The translations under genes and the position numbers were made by a program. DNA of 64,000 nt. It comes from Sediminispirochaeta bajacaliforniensis DSM 16054. GTDB lineage: Bacteria > Spirochaetota > Spirochaetia > DSM-16054 > Sediminispirochaetaceae. Below, in pieces: positions 49,995 through 59,045 of the stretch. The stretch spans positions 112,770-176,769 of the forward strand of contig NZ_KB899415.1 in assembly GCF_000378205.1 (NCBI RefSeq). Direction: 5' to 3'. Position 1 is the stretch's first letter. The number at the start of each line of letters is the position of its first letter. The notes beneath the pieces are model-generated. The model had not been told where the DNA came from, made no database searches, and saw nothing but the letters and a program-made list of their open reading frames with translations.

Positions 49995-51295
49995 ACCTTC
50001 CTTCTACCGTTTTTGTTGCCTGGCGGTTATTGAATGGGCCTCATGGCAGTAAAAACAGACGTCGCCATGTTGTGGGGGCGATTATCGGCGTTGCCTTCTC
50101 TCTTATTCCTCTCATTGTGGTCCAGCAGGTCTCATCCGGAATGATAGAGGGAATTTCCCGACGTTTTCTCGAAATCGGAAGTTTCCATCTCCAGGTTAAG
50201 CGTCTCCAGGATGGCGAGCCCTCCTTTGAAAAGGCCGCTGAGGACATCTCTCGGGTAGATGACGTCCTCCTTGCTCTTCCCATGGTCGAAGGGGTGGGCA
50301 TTGTCTATTCTCCCGACGGCAGGAGTGGCGTATCTGTACGGGGACTTCCCCCGGACTGGCTTGAAAAGGATCGGCGGGCGGCATCATTTCTCAGCTGGAG
50401 CGAAGGAGCGTATCGGCTTAACGACAAAAACGACCTCTTGATAAGTAAGGAGGCCGCCAGGACCCTGAACGTCGTTGTCGGTGATGAGGTTACCCTTCTT
50501 ACCGCCTACAAGATTGGTGGGTTGAAAACCGTTATGAAGCCGAGTCATTTTGTGGTTCGTGGGATTTTTTCCACGGGCTACTATGAATTGGATGCCCTTT
50601 CCATCTATATCCCGTATAAACGGGCCCTCTCCCTCTTTCCCGATTCCTGGAGTTCTACCATAGGGGTAAAAATTCATGACCCTTTCGGGGAGTATCAGGA
50701 TGTAAAACAACGTATTTCCCAAAAACTGCCGGAAAATTGGAGGGTGTACAGCTGGTATGAACTCCAGCGTCCCATGTTTGAAAGCTTCAAAACGACAAGG
50801 ACTTTACTTGTATTTATCATGATATTGATCGTTATGGTTGCATCGGTAAGTATTACCGCGGCAGTCGTCATGATGATGATGGAACATGAACCGGAAATCG
50901 CAATGCTAAAGAGTACCGGGGTCTCTTCTCGCTCGATTGAGCAGATGTTCCTTGGACTTGGCATGGGTATCGGGATCGTCGGTACGATCATCGGTATTGC
51001 TGGAGGGCTTCTGATCAGCATTAATATAAATACCATTATCTCGGGGATCGAAACCGGGTTGGGTTTTTTTCGTGAGCTGCTTCTTCATCCCCTTGCCCTA
51101 TTGAATGGAGAGAAAGCGGCTTCGTTAGTTTTATTCAATCCTGATTACTATTTGGAAACTATTCCGATTGATATTCATATCGGTGAGGTCCTGTATGCGG
51201 CTATTTTTGCCCTATCCTTTGCTACAATTGGCTCCTGGTTGCCTGCTCGAAAAGCAGCTAGGCTTAAGCCCCTCGACATTTTCAGGAAGCATTAG
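49991..51295 (+). CDS. Lipoprotein-releasing ABC permease, second LolC/E-type
   Basis: A 434-residue permease like the one two genes upstream, with which it should form a heterodimer. N-terminal helix region VVGAIIGVAFSLIPLIVVQQVSSGM, periplasmic domain, then helices VFIMILIVMVASVSITAAVVMM and a C-terminal pair. The coupling stretch is EIAMLKSTGVSSRSIEQMFL. TTG start inside the lolD stop. The next gene, mcsA, starts 15 bases later, so read-through into the mcsA-mcsB-clpC unit is possible. Confidence 0.9.
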   Translation: MNLPSTVFVAWRLLNGPHGSKNRRRHVVGAIIGVAFSLIPLIVVQQVSSGMIEGISRRFLEIGSFHLQVKRLQDGEPSFEKAAEDISRVDDVLLALPMVEGVGIVYSPDGRSGVSVRGLPPDWLEKDRRAASFLSWSEGAYRLNDKNDLLISKEAARTLNVVVGDEVTLLTAYKIGGLKTVMKPSHFVVRGIFSTGYYELDALSIYIPYKRALSLFPDSWSSTIGVKIHDPFGEYQDVKQRISQKLPENWRVYSWYELQRPMFESFKTTRTLLVFIMILIVMVASVSITAAVVMMMMEHEPEIAMLKSTGVSSRSIEQMFLGLGMGIGIVGTIIGIAGGLLISININTIISGIETGLGFFRELLLHPLALLNGEKAASLVLFNPDYYLETIPIDIHIGEVLYAAIFALSFATIGSWLPARKAARLKPLDIFRKH

Positions 51296-51310
51296 GTACA
51301 ATAAGAAACT

Positions 51311-51823
51311 ATGAAATGTGATATGTGTGGAAAGAATGAGGCCATCATTCATGTTCAGCAAATTAGCAACGGGGAGCTGAAAGAGATCCATCTCTGTGCC
51401 TCCTGTGCAGGCAAAAGTGGAATCGTTGCCACCACCGACGGCAATAATGCCGCTTTAGATTTGGGGAATCTCCTCGGTGATGCATTGGGGACGCTTTTTG
51501 CCGAGGATAAGGGGGGACATGAGAATTTCCCCGAATGCTGTCCGTCCTGCGGCACGACCGCCGATGAGATCAAAGAAAATGGAAAAGTCGGATGTCCCGA
51601 CTGCTATTCTCAGTTCCATTCCCTCATCCAGGCTATGCAGGAACGTGAGATGACCCCGGCGGCTTATCGCGGGAAGATTCCAAAGCGCCTAAAAACCTTT
51701 AAGGCCTGTCTGATCGATAAGGCCCTGCTACAGTCTCAGCTTGAAGAGGCTGTGGCAGGCGAAGAGTACGAACGGGCGGCACGTCTTCGAGATGCGATAT
51801 CGAGAATCGAGAACGGATTGTAA
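51311..51823 (+). CDS. mcsA: McsA-like zinc-binding adaptor with UVR motif
   Basis: A 170-residue McsA homologue. In Firmicutes McsA activates the protein-arginine kinase McsB. Four CxxC pairs are present: CDMC and CASC at the N-terminus, then CPSC and CPDC near residues 78 and 97, enough for two zinc sites. The C-terminal UVR motif is LEEAVAGEEYERAARLRDAISRIE. Its stop overlaps the mcsB-like start (TAATG). Gene order mcsA-mcsB-clpC is that of Bacillus, without the ctsR repressor. Confidence 0.92.
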   Translation: MKCDMCGKNEAIIHVQQISNGELKEIHLCASCAGKSGIVATTDGNNAALDLGNLLGDALGTLFAEDKGGHENFPECCPSCGTTADEIKENGKVGCPDCYSQFHSLIQAMQEREMTPAAYRGKIPKRLKTFKACLIDKALLQSQLEEAVAGEEYERAARLRDAISRIENGL

Positions 51824-52848
51824 TGGACGGACAAAACTTTTCCTTCCCTCGCTGGGGTACCGGAGAGGCTTCCGATATTGTTCTTCAGGTGACATCGGAG
51901 CTGCGGCGGAACCTTTCTTCGTATGCCTTTCCCGATGCCCTTGATGAAGAGGGTCGAAAAACGGTGGCGGATTCCATTCTCGCTGCAGCCGTGGATCTTC
52001 CCCCCTTTGAGGGAGTAGACGGTATGCCGCCTTTGCGCAGGAAAATGTTTCGGGATGCGGGACTTCTGAGTGATCCTCAGGCCGGAGACCGGAGACTCTT
52101 CTGTATGGATGCCGGAGGATGGCGGTGGTGTCTCCTGTTGGATCGTGACCACATTGCAATCTCGGGACGGTGTCCCGGTATGGAGCTGAAGCAAAGCTAT
52201 GTATTGGCGTCTGAATGGGAGGAAATACTCGAGAAGAAACTCGATTTTGCTTTCGCTCTTGACATGGGGTACCTTCTTTCCGATATTTCGGCAAGCGGTA
52301 ACGCCCTCTTTCATAGTGCCTGGCTCTTCCTGCCTGCTTTAGGCTGGAACGGGAACCGAGAAGCGATCTTTCGAAGTTTAATGGAAGAAGGATACTGGAT
52401 TCGTGGGAACGCGAATGGAGAGAATGAAGAGGAAGAAGAACTATTTGAAATAGGTACCGAATATTCTTTCGGAATGAGTGAAGATGAGAGTATAAATAAA
52501 TTTGCACATATGCTAGAATTGCTAGTACATTATGAGAAGAAAACACGGAGGATGATTGACCAGGAGCGATTATCTCTGGTCAAAGATCGCGTATTCCGTG
52601 CTTACGGGATTGCCGCTTCGGCTGAGCGAATTGACGCTGCTGAGGGACACCGCCTTGTTCTTTCTCTATTGCTCGGCGTCTCCTTCGGACTTGTCAAACT
52701 TCCGCCGGAAAGGCTTGTGGAGTTGCTTTGGCTTGCGGGCGATGCAACCGTTCGTTTCCGGAATAACGGTAATCCGGGAGTCGAGCGGATCGACTATATC
52801 CGGAGTAGACTAGGAATTGATCGCTTGATTGGAGGTTTTGATGTTTAA
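51823..52848 (+). CDS. mcsB: McsB-like protein with lost kinase active site (pseudo-arginine kinase)
   Basis: A 341-residue homologue of the phosphagen-kinase-type arginine kinase McsB, identified by position and by the LARN/F-like N-terminus, [23 protein letters not shown] and IRG segments. Compared with Bacillus McsB, key sites are missing. The SSRIRLARN nucleotide/arginine motif is QVTSELRRN (22-30). EDHIR is RDHIA (108-112). The catalytic-cysteine loop CPTNVGTGLRAS is [11 protein letters not shown] (155-165). The RGIYGEGSEA loop becomes an acidic run (195-206). The C-terminal helical domain and the [10 protein letters not shown] end (321-330) are kept. Fold retained, catalysis doubtful. 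Overlaps both neighbours. Confidence 0.82.
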   Translation: MDGQNFSFPRWGTGEASDIVLQVTSELRRNLSSYAFPDALDEEGRKTVADSILAAAVDLPPFEGVDGMPPLRRKMFRDAGLLSDPQAGDRRLFCMDAGGWRWCLLLDRDHIAISGRCPGMELKQSYVLASEWEEILEKKLDFAFALDMGYLLSDISASGNALFHSAWLFLPALGWNGNREAIFRSLMEEGYWIRGNANGENEEEEELFEIGTEYSFGMSEDESINKFAHMLELLVHYEKKTRRMIDQERLSLVKDRVFRAYGIAASAERIDAAEGHRLVLSLLLGVSFGLVKLPPERLVELLWLAGDATVRFRNNGNPGVERIDYIRSRLGIDRLIGGFDV

Positions 52849-55378
52849 GGGCTTGACCCAGAGAGCACAGCGCATATTGACTATCTACGCTCAGGAAGAA
52901 GCAAAACGATTTCATTCCGACCAGCTGCTCCCTGAGCATATTATTCTGGCTCTGTTGAAGGACGGGGAAGGACTGGGATATCGTGCCTTGCAGGTGATTA
53001 AAGTCGATCCAGAAGAGCTTCAGATAGAGCTTGAGAAGAGTATTCCCCGCAAACATGCAGGTTTTATTCTCGGAGATGTACCCCCCAGTCATCGAGGGAA
53101 AAAGCTCCTTGAAGATTCGGCCGAGGAGGCCCGCGCTCTCGGACATGAATATATCGGAACCGAGCATCTTTTGCTTTCGGCATCTAAAGAGGCTGGAAGT
53201 GTCGTCCAGCGTTTTCTTGCAAAGCGGAATATCGGTGTGGAAGCAATTCGCCAAACCATCGCCGAACTGCGGGGAAGCGGGCGGACAGAGCGTCCTGCCG
53301 GCAACACCGTTATCGGATCATCTGGTTCCGAACAGGCGGAAACCCCGAACTTGGGATTCAGAAAACGGGGGGGATCGGCCCAATCGAAAAAAGCGACACC
53401 GACATTGGATGAGTTTTCCCGCGATATGACGAAGTTTGCTCATGATGGGAAACTCGATCCCGTGATCGGTAGGGATTTTGAAATACAGCGTGTCATTCAG
53501 ATTCTTGCTCGCCGTACTAAGAATAATCCTGTCCTTATCGGTGAACCCGGGGTTGGAAAAACCGCCATCGTCGAAGGGCTTGCCCAAATGATTGAGGACA
53601 GCTCCGCTCCCGAAGTTCTTTCGGGAAAGAGGGTGTTAACGCTTGATCTTGCTGCTCTTATCGCCGGCACCAAGTATCGCGGTGAGTTCGAGGAACGACT
53701 TAAGAGGGTTATGAAGGAGATCCAGAGCGCAGGGAATGTTATTCTTTTCATTGATGAGCTTCATACGATCATCGGGGCCGGTGGTGCCGAAGGTGCCATT
53801 GATGCTTCCAACATGTTGAAGCCTGCCCTTAGCCGCGGAGAACTTCAGTGCATTGGAGCAACGACCCTCAACGAGTATCGAAAGCATATTGAAAAGGATG
53901 CGGCCCTGGAGCGTCGTTTCCAGACCATATTTGTTGAAGAGCCTTCCGTTGAAGAAACAATTGGAATCTTGGAGGGAATTCGGGAACGATATGAGGAACA
54001 TCACAATGTTTCGTATAGTGACGAGGCCCTGGAAGCTGCTGCTCATCTCTCACATCGCTATATCAGCGACCGATTTCTTCCCGATAAGGCAATCGATCTT
54101 ATTGACGAGGCAGGATCTTTTAAGCGAATTCATAATACGGTGCGGCCGAAGGAACTCATTCAGCTTGAGGAAGACATTGAACGTCTCACCGGAGAAAAGA
54201 TTGCATTGGTCAATAACCAGGATTATGAAAAGGCTGCTGCGGTCCGGGATGATGTACGCCGTCTGAAAGGAAAGGTTGAAGAACTTCAGAGTCAGTGGAA
54301 AAGCAATATGCGCAGCGAAAGAAGTAATGTCGGTCCTGAAGATATCCAGGCTATTGTTTCACGAATAACCGGTATCCCTCTTGCACGGATAGTACAGAGT
54401 GAATCGGAGAAGCTGCTGAAAATTGAGGAAGAACTGCACAAGACCGTTATCGGACAGGATGAGGCCATCTTTGCTATCGCGAGTAGTATTCGCAGGTCGA
54501 GGACCGGCCTCAGTAGTCCGAAGCGCCCTCTCGGTTCCTTTATCTTCCTCGGCCCAACCGGTGTCGGAAAAACCCTATTGGCTAAGACTCTTGCACAGTT
54601 TCTCTTTGGTGATGAAGAGGCCCTCGTGCGGGTGGATATGTCCGATTACATGGAAAAGCATAATGTGAGCAGACTCGTCGGAGCACCTCCCGGCTATGTC
54701 GGTTATGAAGAGGGAGGCGTCCTTACCGAGAAGATTCGCCGACGCCCTTACAGTGTCATCCTGCTCGACGAGATTGAGAAAGCACATCCGGATGTATTTA
54801 ATCTTTTGCTGCAGGTACTTGAGGAAGGCGAACTTCATGATAATCTCGGGCACAAGGTCAGCTTTCGCAATAGCGTGCTTATCATGACCAGTAATGCTGG
54901 TGCCCGTGAAATCAGTAAAAGTGGGGCTCTCGGATTTCAAGCCTCCGAGGGTGTCATGAGTCATGCGGAAATCAAGGCCTCCGCTATGAATGAATTACAG
55001 CGTAGTTTCCGTCCCGAATTTATCAATCGTGTCGACGAGATTGTTGTTTTCACGAGCTTGAAGCGGCCGGAGATTCGAAGAATTCTCGATATTCTTCTTT
55101 CCGAAATCTCACTTCGCCTGCTGGAAATGAATATCATTCTTGAGGTAAAGCAGAGTGCAAAAGACTATTTCATCGATAAGGGCTATGATGTCAAATATGG
55201 TGCGCGTCCGCTACGTCGTGTTTTGCAAAAGGAACTTGAAGATCCGCTTTCTATGGAAATGCTGAAAGGCCGTTGCGTCTCCGGAACCCATATGATAGTC
55301 GGTATCAGAAAAGGGGAAATCCATTTTACGGCCCGGCAGCCCCAGGTAGTAAAAGATCATGCAGGGATCACTCAATAG
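52841..55378 (+). CDS. clpC: ATP-dependent Clp protease ATPase subunit ClpC
   Basis: AAA+ unfoldase partner of ClpP, 845 residues. Two N-terminal Clp repeats ([35 protein letters not shown]), then AAA-1 with Walker [15 protein letters not shown] near residue 230. The middle domain carries a UVR motif ([20 protein letters not shown]). AAA-2 has Walker [16 protein letters not shown] near 575, then [14 protein letters not shown]. In Bacillus McsA/McsB mark substrates with phospho-arginine for ClpC; here McsB looks inactive. The ATG at 52841 (GGAGG upstream) overlaps the mcsB end by eight bases. Confidence 0.96.
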   Translation: MFKGLTQRAQRILTIYAQEEAKRFHSDQLLPEHIILALLKDGEGLGYRALQVIKVDPEELQIELEKSIPRKHAGFILGDVPPSHRGKKLLEDSAEEARALGHEYIGTEHLLLSASKEAGSVVQRFLAKRNIGVEAIRQTIAELRGSGRTERPAGNTVIGSSGSEQAETPNLGFRKRGGSAQSKKATPTLDEFSRDMTKFAHDGKLDPVIGRDFEIQRVIQILARRTKNNPVLIGEPGVGKTAIVEGLAQMIEDSSAPEVLSGKRVLTLDLAALIAGTKYRGEFEERLKRVMKEIQSAGNVILFIDELHTIIGAGGAEGAIDASNMLKPALSRGELQCIGATTLNEYRKHIEKDAALERRFQTIFVEEPSVEETIGILEGIRERYEEHHNVSYSDEALEAAAHLSHRYISDRFLPDKAIDLIDEAGSFKRIHNTVRPKELIQLEEDIERLTGEKIALVNNQDYEKAAAVRDDVRRLKGKVEELQSQWKSNMRSERSNVGPEDIQAIVSRITGIPLARIVQSESEKLLKIEEELHKTVIGQDEAIFAIASSIRRSRTGLSSPKRPLGSFIFLGPTGVGKTLLAKTLAQFLFGDEEALVRVDMSDYMEKHNVSRLVGAPPGYVGYEEGGVLTEKIRRRPYSVILLDEIEKAHPDVFNLLLQVLEEGELHDNLGHKVSFRNSVLIMTSNAGAREISKSGALGFQASEGVMSHAEIKASAMNELQRSFRPEFINRVDEIVVFTSLKRPEIRRILDILLSEISLRLLEMNIILEVKQSAKDYFIDKGYDVKYGARPLRRVLQKELEDPLSMEMLKGRCVSGTHMIVGIRKGEIHFTARQPQVVKDHAGITQ

Positions 55379-55381
55379 CTT

Positions 55382-56014
55382 ATGGATCAACAACAATCTT
55401 TTTTTGATTTCGCGGCCCCGCGGTTGGGGGAGTTGCTTCCGCAGAATGTTGAGTTTGTTTCCTTCGATTTTGAGACAACAGGCCTTGATTCGTTTCGCGA
55501 TCGAATTCTTGAAATAGGTGCTGTTTCTTGGCGGCAAGGTAAAACAAAAGAGACCTTTAGTTCTTTAGTACGTCCAGGAATACCTGTACCTCCTGCATCC
55601 ACGGCTGTTCACGGTATCACAGATGATGATCTTCTCGATGCCCCGGATGAAAAGGGAGCTCTTGTTTCCTTTCTTAGATTCATTGAGGGTAAGGTTGCTG
55701 TTGCTCATAATCTTCCCTTTGATTATGGTTTTTTGGAATCATCTGTTGATCGACTTGGACTCTCTTTGGGGGATACCCTTTTCGTCGATACCCTAACGCT
55801 CTCCCGAAGGGTGTATCCCGGGCTCCCCAGTTATGCGCTAGGAAACCTGATAACGTTTCTCAATCTTTCCCAGGAGGATGCGCATAGGGCCCTCTCGGAT
55901 GCCAGCGATTGTGGCAGGCTTTTCTTTCGCTGTCTTGATGAAGACAAGCAGATGCTGAAGATGACGATTGATGAATTGATTACCTATTCCAGGAGCAGGA
56001 AATATAAGCGATGA
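55382..56014 (+). CDS. DEDDh 3'-5' exonuclease, DnaQ/PolC-epsilon-like
   Basis: A 210-residue nuclease. Exo I is FVSFDFETTGLD near residue 26 (DxE), Exo II is VAHNLPFDYGFL near 108, and Exo III is HRALSDASDCGR near 160, all acidic residues and the histidine intact. The VRPGIPVPPASTAVHGITDDDL stretch is typical of epsilon-type proofreading domains. No polymerase-binding or helicase domain follows. It could be a DNA polymerase III proofreader or a general exonuclease. It follows clpC by three bases and overlaps rnz. Confidence 0.9.
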   Translation: MDQQQSFFDFAAPRLGELLPQNVEFVSFDFETTGLDSFRDRILEIGAVSWRQGKTKETFSSLVRPGIPVPPASTAVHGITDDDLLDAPDEKGALVSFLRFIEGKVAVAHNLPFDYGFLESSVDRLGLSLGDTLFVDTLTLSRRVYPGLPSYALGNLITFLNLSQEDAHRALSDASDCGRLFFRCLDEDKQMLKMTIDELITYSRSRKYKR

Positions 56015-56940
56015 ATCTTGAATGCTTTGTACTCGGAACGGGAGGCATGATGCCGCTTCCCGGTCGACATCTCACTTCAGCATTATTGAGGCGGGATGGC
56101 GACCTTTTTCTTTTTGACTGCGGTGAAGGTACCCAGGTCTCTTTACGAAAACTTAATCTCCGTTGGAAGAAGATTTCGGCAATTTTCATAAGTCATACAC
56201 ATGCCGATCATGTGACCGGATTACCCGGAATCATGATGCTTTCGAGCCAAGTCGATAGAGAAGAACCTCTTACCATCATCGGCCCGCCTAAAATTAGGGA
56301 GTATGTTGAAACGGCGAGGAGCGTTCTCGATATGTATATTAATTACGAAGTCATCATAAAGGAGATTGACGCTCCCTGTGAAGTATACCGCGGGGAGGGG
56401 TATGCGGTTCGGGCATTTCCTCTTCTCCATTCCAAGCCCTGTGTCGGTTATGTCCTGGAAGAGGATACCAGACCGGGGATTTTCCATCCTGAGCGGGCGG
56501 CTGAGCTGGGGGTCCCCAGGGGCCCTCTGTGGTCGCATTTGCAGCGGGGTGAGGTTGTCCAGGCGAGCGACGGCACTTCCGTTTTCCCTGAACAGGTAAT
56601 GGGGGATAAGCGTTCCGGCCGGAAGTTTGCTTATGTTACGGATACCAAGTACATCCCCGAGATCGCCTCTCAGGTTTCCGATTCCGACCTTCTTATCTGT
56701 GAGGGGATGTTTCTCAGTGACCTTGAGGAGAGCGCCGCTGAGAAAAAACATCTTACGGCAAAGCAGGCTGCGACGATTGCCAAGGATGCAGGCGGTATTA
56801 AAAGAATGGGACTCATTCATTACAGCCCGCGCTATACAATGCGCGATTTGCGTACATTACTAAAAGAGGCGAAGACGGTTTTCCCGGAAACGTTTCTTAC
56901 AGAAGATCAACAGCAAATAGAAATACCCTATGATGATTAG
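56011..56940 (+). CDS. rnz: Ribonuclease Z (tRNA 3' endonuclease)
   Basis: Metallo-beta-lactamase-fold enzyme that trims tRNA 3' trailers, complementing cca. 309 residues. FVLGTGGMMPLPGRHLTSALL opens the fold. The metal motif is SHTHADHVTGLPG near residue 62 (usual spelling HLHGDH). Further ligands are in YVTDTKYIPEI and in LIHYSPRY near residue 270. The flexible-arm insert GIFHPERAAELGVPRGPLWSHLQRG is diagnostic of RNase Z. ATG overlaps the preceding stop. Confidence 0.94.
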   Translation: MNLECFVLGTGGMMPLPGRHLTSALLRRDGDLFLFDCGEGTQVSLRKLNLRWKKISAIFISHTHADHVTGLPGIMMLSSQVDREEPLTIIGPPKIREYVETARSVLDMYINYEVIIKEIDAPCEVYRGEGYAVRAFPLLHSKPCVGYVLEEDTRPGIFHPERAAELGVPRGPLWSHLQRGEVVQASDGTSVFPEQVMGDKRSGRKFAYVTDTKYIPEIASQVSDSDLLICEGMFLSDLEESAAEKKHLTAKQAATIAKDAGGIKRMGLIHYSPRYTMRDLRTLLKEAKTVFPETFLTEDQQQIEIPYDD

Positions 56941-56958
56941 TTAGCTTACGGCGTGGGC

Positions 56959-58134
56959 CTAAGAATCACCGGGATTCAGAACAGCCGGAACACCGCCTTT
57001 TTTGGCCAGGTATTCTCTGAACTTGCCAGGATCCGGACGGAAACCGATAATGTTACTTTCCATATCATTCTTGGCACGCTTTAAGGCGATGGACGCTTCT
57101 TTGATAAGCAATTCTCCTTCTATCAACCGTCCGCTACGACTACTGAGACCGGCAAAAAGAGAAACTCCCTTTTCATTTTCTATCTTATCAAGAAAATCTT
57201 TCAATTGGTCGATGGCCCCGAGCAACGGGGTATTTGGAAGGATAAGGGCGAAACTTGTAACATCAAATTCAAAGGTCATGTCACGCATCGGAAAGATCCT
57301 TGAAAATTCATCGGCGAGGTGACGATATGCTTCGGTCTCCACTGGACCGCAATCAACAATGGCCAGACTCAACTCTTGCTCGAAACTTGCCGAACGTTTA
57401 AGTTCATTTGTTAAACGGTCGGTTAGAAAATCCTCCCAGCAGAGTCCGCTCCGTGGGGAATAGAGAGATACGCCCGTTTCATTGGCTTCAGGCACAGGCA
57501 CTGCTTCCTTTGTTTCTGTTTCTTCGGTATGCCTTTTTTTCGGTAGTATCTGGGGTTTCGAGCCATTTTCCCGCCCGACCGCATCAACCGCTTCCGATGA
57601 TTTCTGGGTTCCAAGGAGGATGACCAATAACACGGCAAAGACAAAAGTGGCGATAAAGAGGGATCGGAAAATCAAAAACAACTGATTCGGATCAATGAGC
57701 GCATAATAAGCCGTAGCGGTAAGCTTCTCTTCCCGAATCGGCGAACGTTCCTGGTAGGTAACGGACGGAAACGTGCCGGGTCTGAAAGAAATATCACTGC
57801 GATTAAGCGTTGAACTGTGCGGAATACTTGAAAGAAAGGCAGCAGTTCTGGCATAAAGATACTCAACGGCCCCATCGTCCTTCGTTACATAGAGCAACTG
57901 GAGGGATCTATTTCCCTCTGCAAGCGGACGAAGATTGGTGGAGATTTCCTTTCCTGAAATGGTATCCGTAGCAAGCATTGAGAAGGCTCTCCCGCTTAGG
58001 GTTGCAAAATGCCGGGCGGAACCACTCTTGCTCTTATGGATGGTCAGTGTCAGAGAGATCACAAACCATGCAAGAAGAAAGATGAGGACAAAGACAGCAA
58101 TTCCGATTGTTGTACGCGCCGTGCTCTTTTTCAT
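56959..58134 (-). CDS. Membrane protein with degenerate GGDEF-like domain
   Basis: A 391-residue protein. It has an N-terminal helix (TTIGIAVFVLIFLLAWFVIS), an extracytoplasmic sensor region of about 120 residues, and a second helix (FRSLFIATFVFAVLLVILL). An acidic linker is followed by a C-terminal domain (about 245-380) with diguanylate-cyclase topology (FLTDRLTNELKRSASFEQELSLAIVD ... ALILPNTPLLGA ... EASIALKRAKND). The active-site GGDEF appears as EFDVTSFA, so cyclase activity is not expected. The ATG at 58132-58134 is chosen because the promoter's TATAAT ends seven bases before it. Confidence 0.75.
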   Translation of the reverse strand: MKKSTARTTIGIAVFVLIFLLAWFVISLTLTIHKSKSGSARHFATLSGRAFSMLATDTISGKEISTNLRPLAEGNRSLQLLYVTKDDGAVEYLYARTAAFLSSIPHSSTLNRSDISFRPGTFPSVTYQERSPIREEKLTATAYYALIDPNQLFLIFRSLFIATFVFAVLLVILLGTQKSSEAVDAVGRENGSKPQILPKKRHTEETETKEAVPVPEANETGVSLYSPRSGLCWEDFLTDRLTNELKRSASFEQELSLAIVDCGPVETEAYRHLADEFSRIFPMRDMTFEFDVTSFALILPNTPLLGAIDQLKDFLDKIENEKGVSLFAGLSSRSGRLIEGELLIKEASIALKRAKNDMESNIIGFRPDPGKFREYLAKKGGVPAVLNPGDS

Positions 58135-58141
58135 GGGCCTT

Positions 58142-58170
58142 ATTATAAACAAAAACCTTTGCGAATGTAA
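58142..58170 (-). promoter_or_regulatory. Promoter of the degenerate GGDEF protein gene, predicted leaderless
   Basis: On the minus strand TTACAT (58165-58170), 17 bases, TATAAT (58142-58147); the ATG begins seven bases further on with no ribosome site. Confidence 0.75.
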
Positions 58171-58186
58171 GTTATTCTTTTATTAT
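58159..58186 (+). promoter_or_regulatory. Promoter of the MEMO-family gene, predicted leaderless
   Basis: TTGCGA (58159-58164), 16 bases, TATTAT (58181-58186); ATG at 58194. It overlaps the divergent promoter so that the two RNA polymerase footprints must exclude each other. Confidence 0.65.
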
Positions 58187-58193
58187 TGTACAT

Positions 58194-59045
58194 ATGAAGG
58201 GGAAAAAAGTACGTAAACGAGGCTTACCGACAGGATGGTATCCTAATCTGGAACGTGAGGTGATCAAGCAGATCACGGATTGGGAAGCCACTGATGCCGA
58301 GTCACACCTTGATAAGGTCTTTGCGTCTATTATACCTCATGCCGGGTGGACATTTTCCGGAGCCCTTGCCTGGAAAGGGATACGTTTATTGAATGAGGAT
58401 GCCGAGTCTGTTATTGTTGTCGGCGGGCATCTTTTCGCTGGATCTGGGATCTTGATGGCCTTTGAAGATGCGTTTGATACACCTCTCGGCCTTATCCCGG
58501 CAGATATCGGCTTTCGTGATCTTCTGCTTGAGGAACTTTCGGGAAAGGTATCTGTTCGTGAGGATACAAGCATCGATAACAGTGTTGAGATTCACTTACC
58601 GTTGATAAAGTATCATTTTCCTAAGGCTAAGCTGATTTGGTTGCGAGTAGGGTCTGGTGATGAATCCCTCGTTTTAGGGGAGTGTGCGGCTCGGCTTGCG
58701 ATGGCTGAGGGAGGGGCAACCGTTATGATCGGCTCTACCGATTTGACACATTACGGCCCTGACTATCATTTTATGCCTGCCGGAACAGGAGAAGAGGCCT
58801 ATCGGTGGGTAGAAGCCAATGATGCCGAAATGATAGAAAAAATGGTCAGGATGGAAGAGCGAGAGGTCCTTAGGCGGGGGGAAGAGGATCGTTCTGCCTG
58901 CTCCTCAGGTGCTGCTGCGGCCGTGATTCGATTTGCTCGTATGATCGGAGCGATGAAAGGTGAGAGGCTTGCCTATTCTAATTCATATACGCTCTACCGT
59001 GCCCCCTCCTTCGTCGGATATGGTTCCGTTGCCTATGGAAGGTAG
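58194..59045 (+). CDS. MEMO-family protein (AmmeMemoRadiSam system protein B type)
   Basis: A 283-residue protein of the MEMO1 family, related to non-haem iron dioxygenases. Family positions are clear: SIIPHAGWTFSGALAWKG near residue 46, NSVEIHLPLIKY near 128, IGSTDLTHYGPDY near 180 with the conserved histidine, and ACSSGAAAAVIRFAR near 240. Putative metal-ligand histidines are kept. The usual AmmeMemoRadiSam partners (AMMECR1 and a radical SAM enzyme) are not adjacent. Its 3' end overlaps the convergent DUF115 gene by 13 bases. Confidence 0.92.
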   Translation: MKGKKVRKRGLPTGWYPNLEREVIKQITDWEATDAESHLDKVFASIIPHAGWTFSGALAWKGIRLLNEDAESVIVVGGHLFAGSGILMAFEDAFDTPLGLIPADIGFRDLLLEELSGKVSVREDTSIDNSVEIHLPLIKYHFPKAKLIWLRVGSGDESLVLGECAARLAMAEGGATVMIGSTDLTHYGPDYHFMPAGTGEEAYRWVEANDAEMIEKMVRMEEREVLRRGEEDRSACSSGAAAAVIRFARMIGAMKGERLAYSNSYTLYRAPSFVGYGSVAYGR

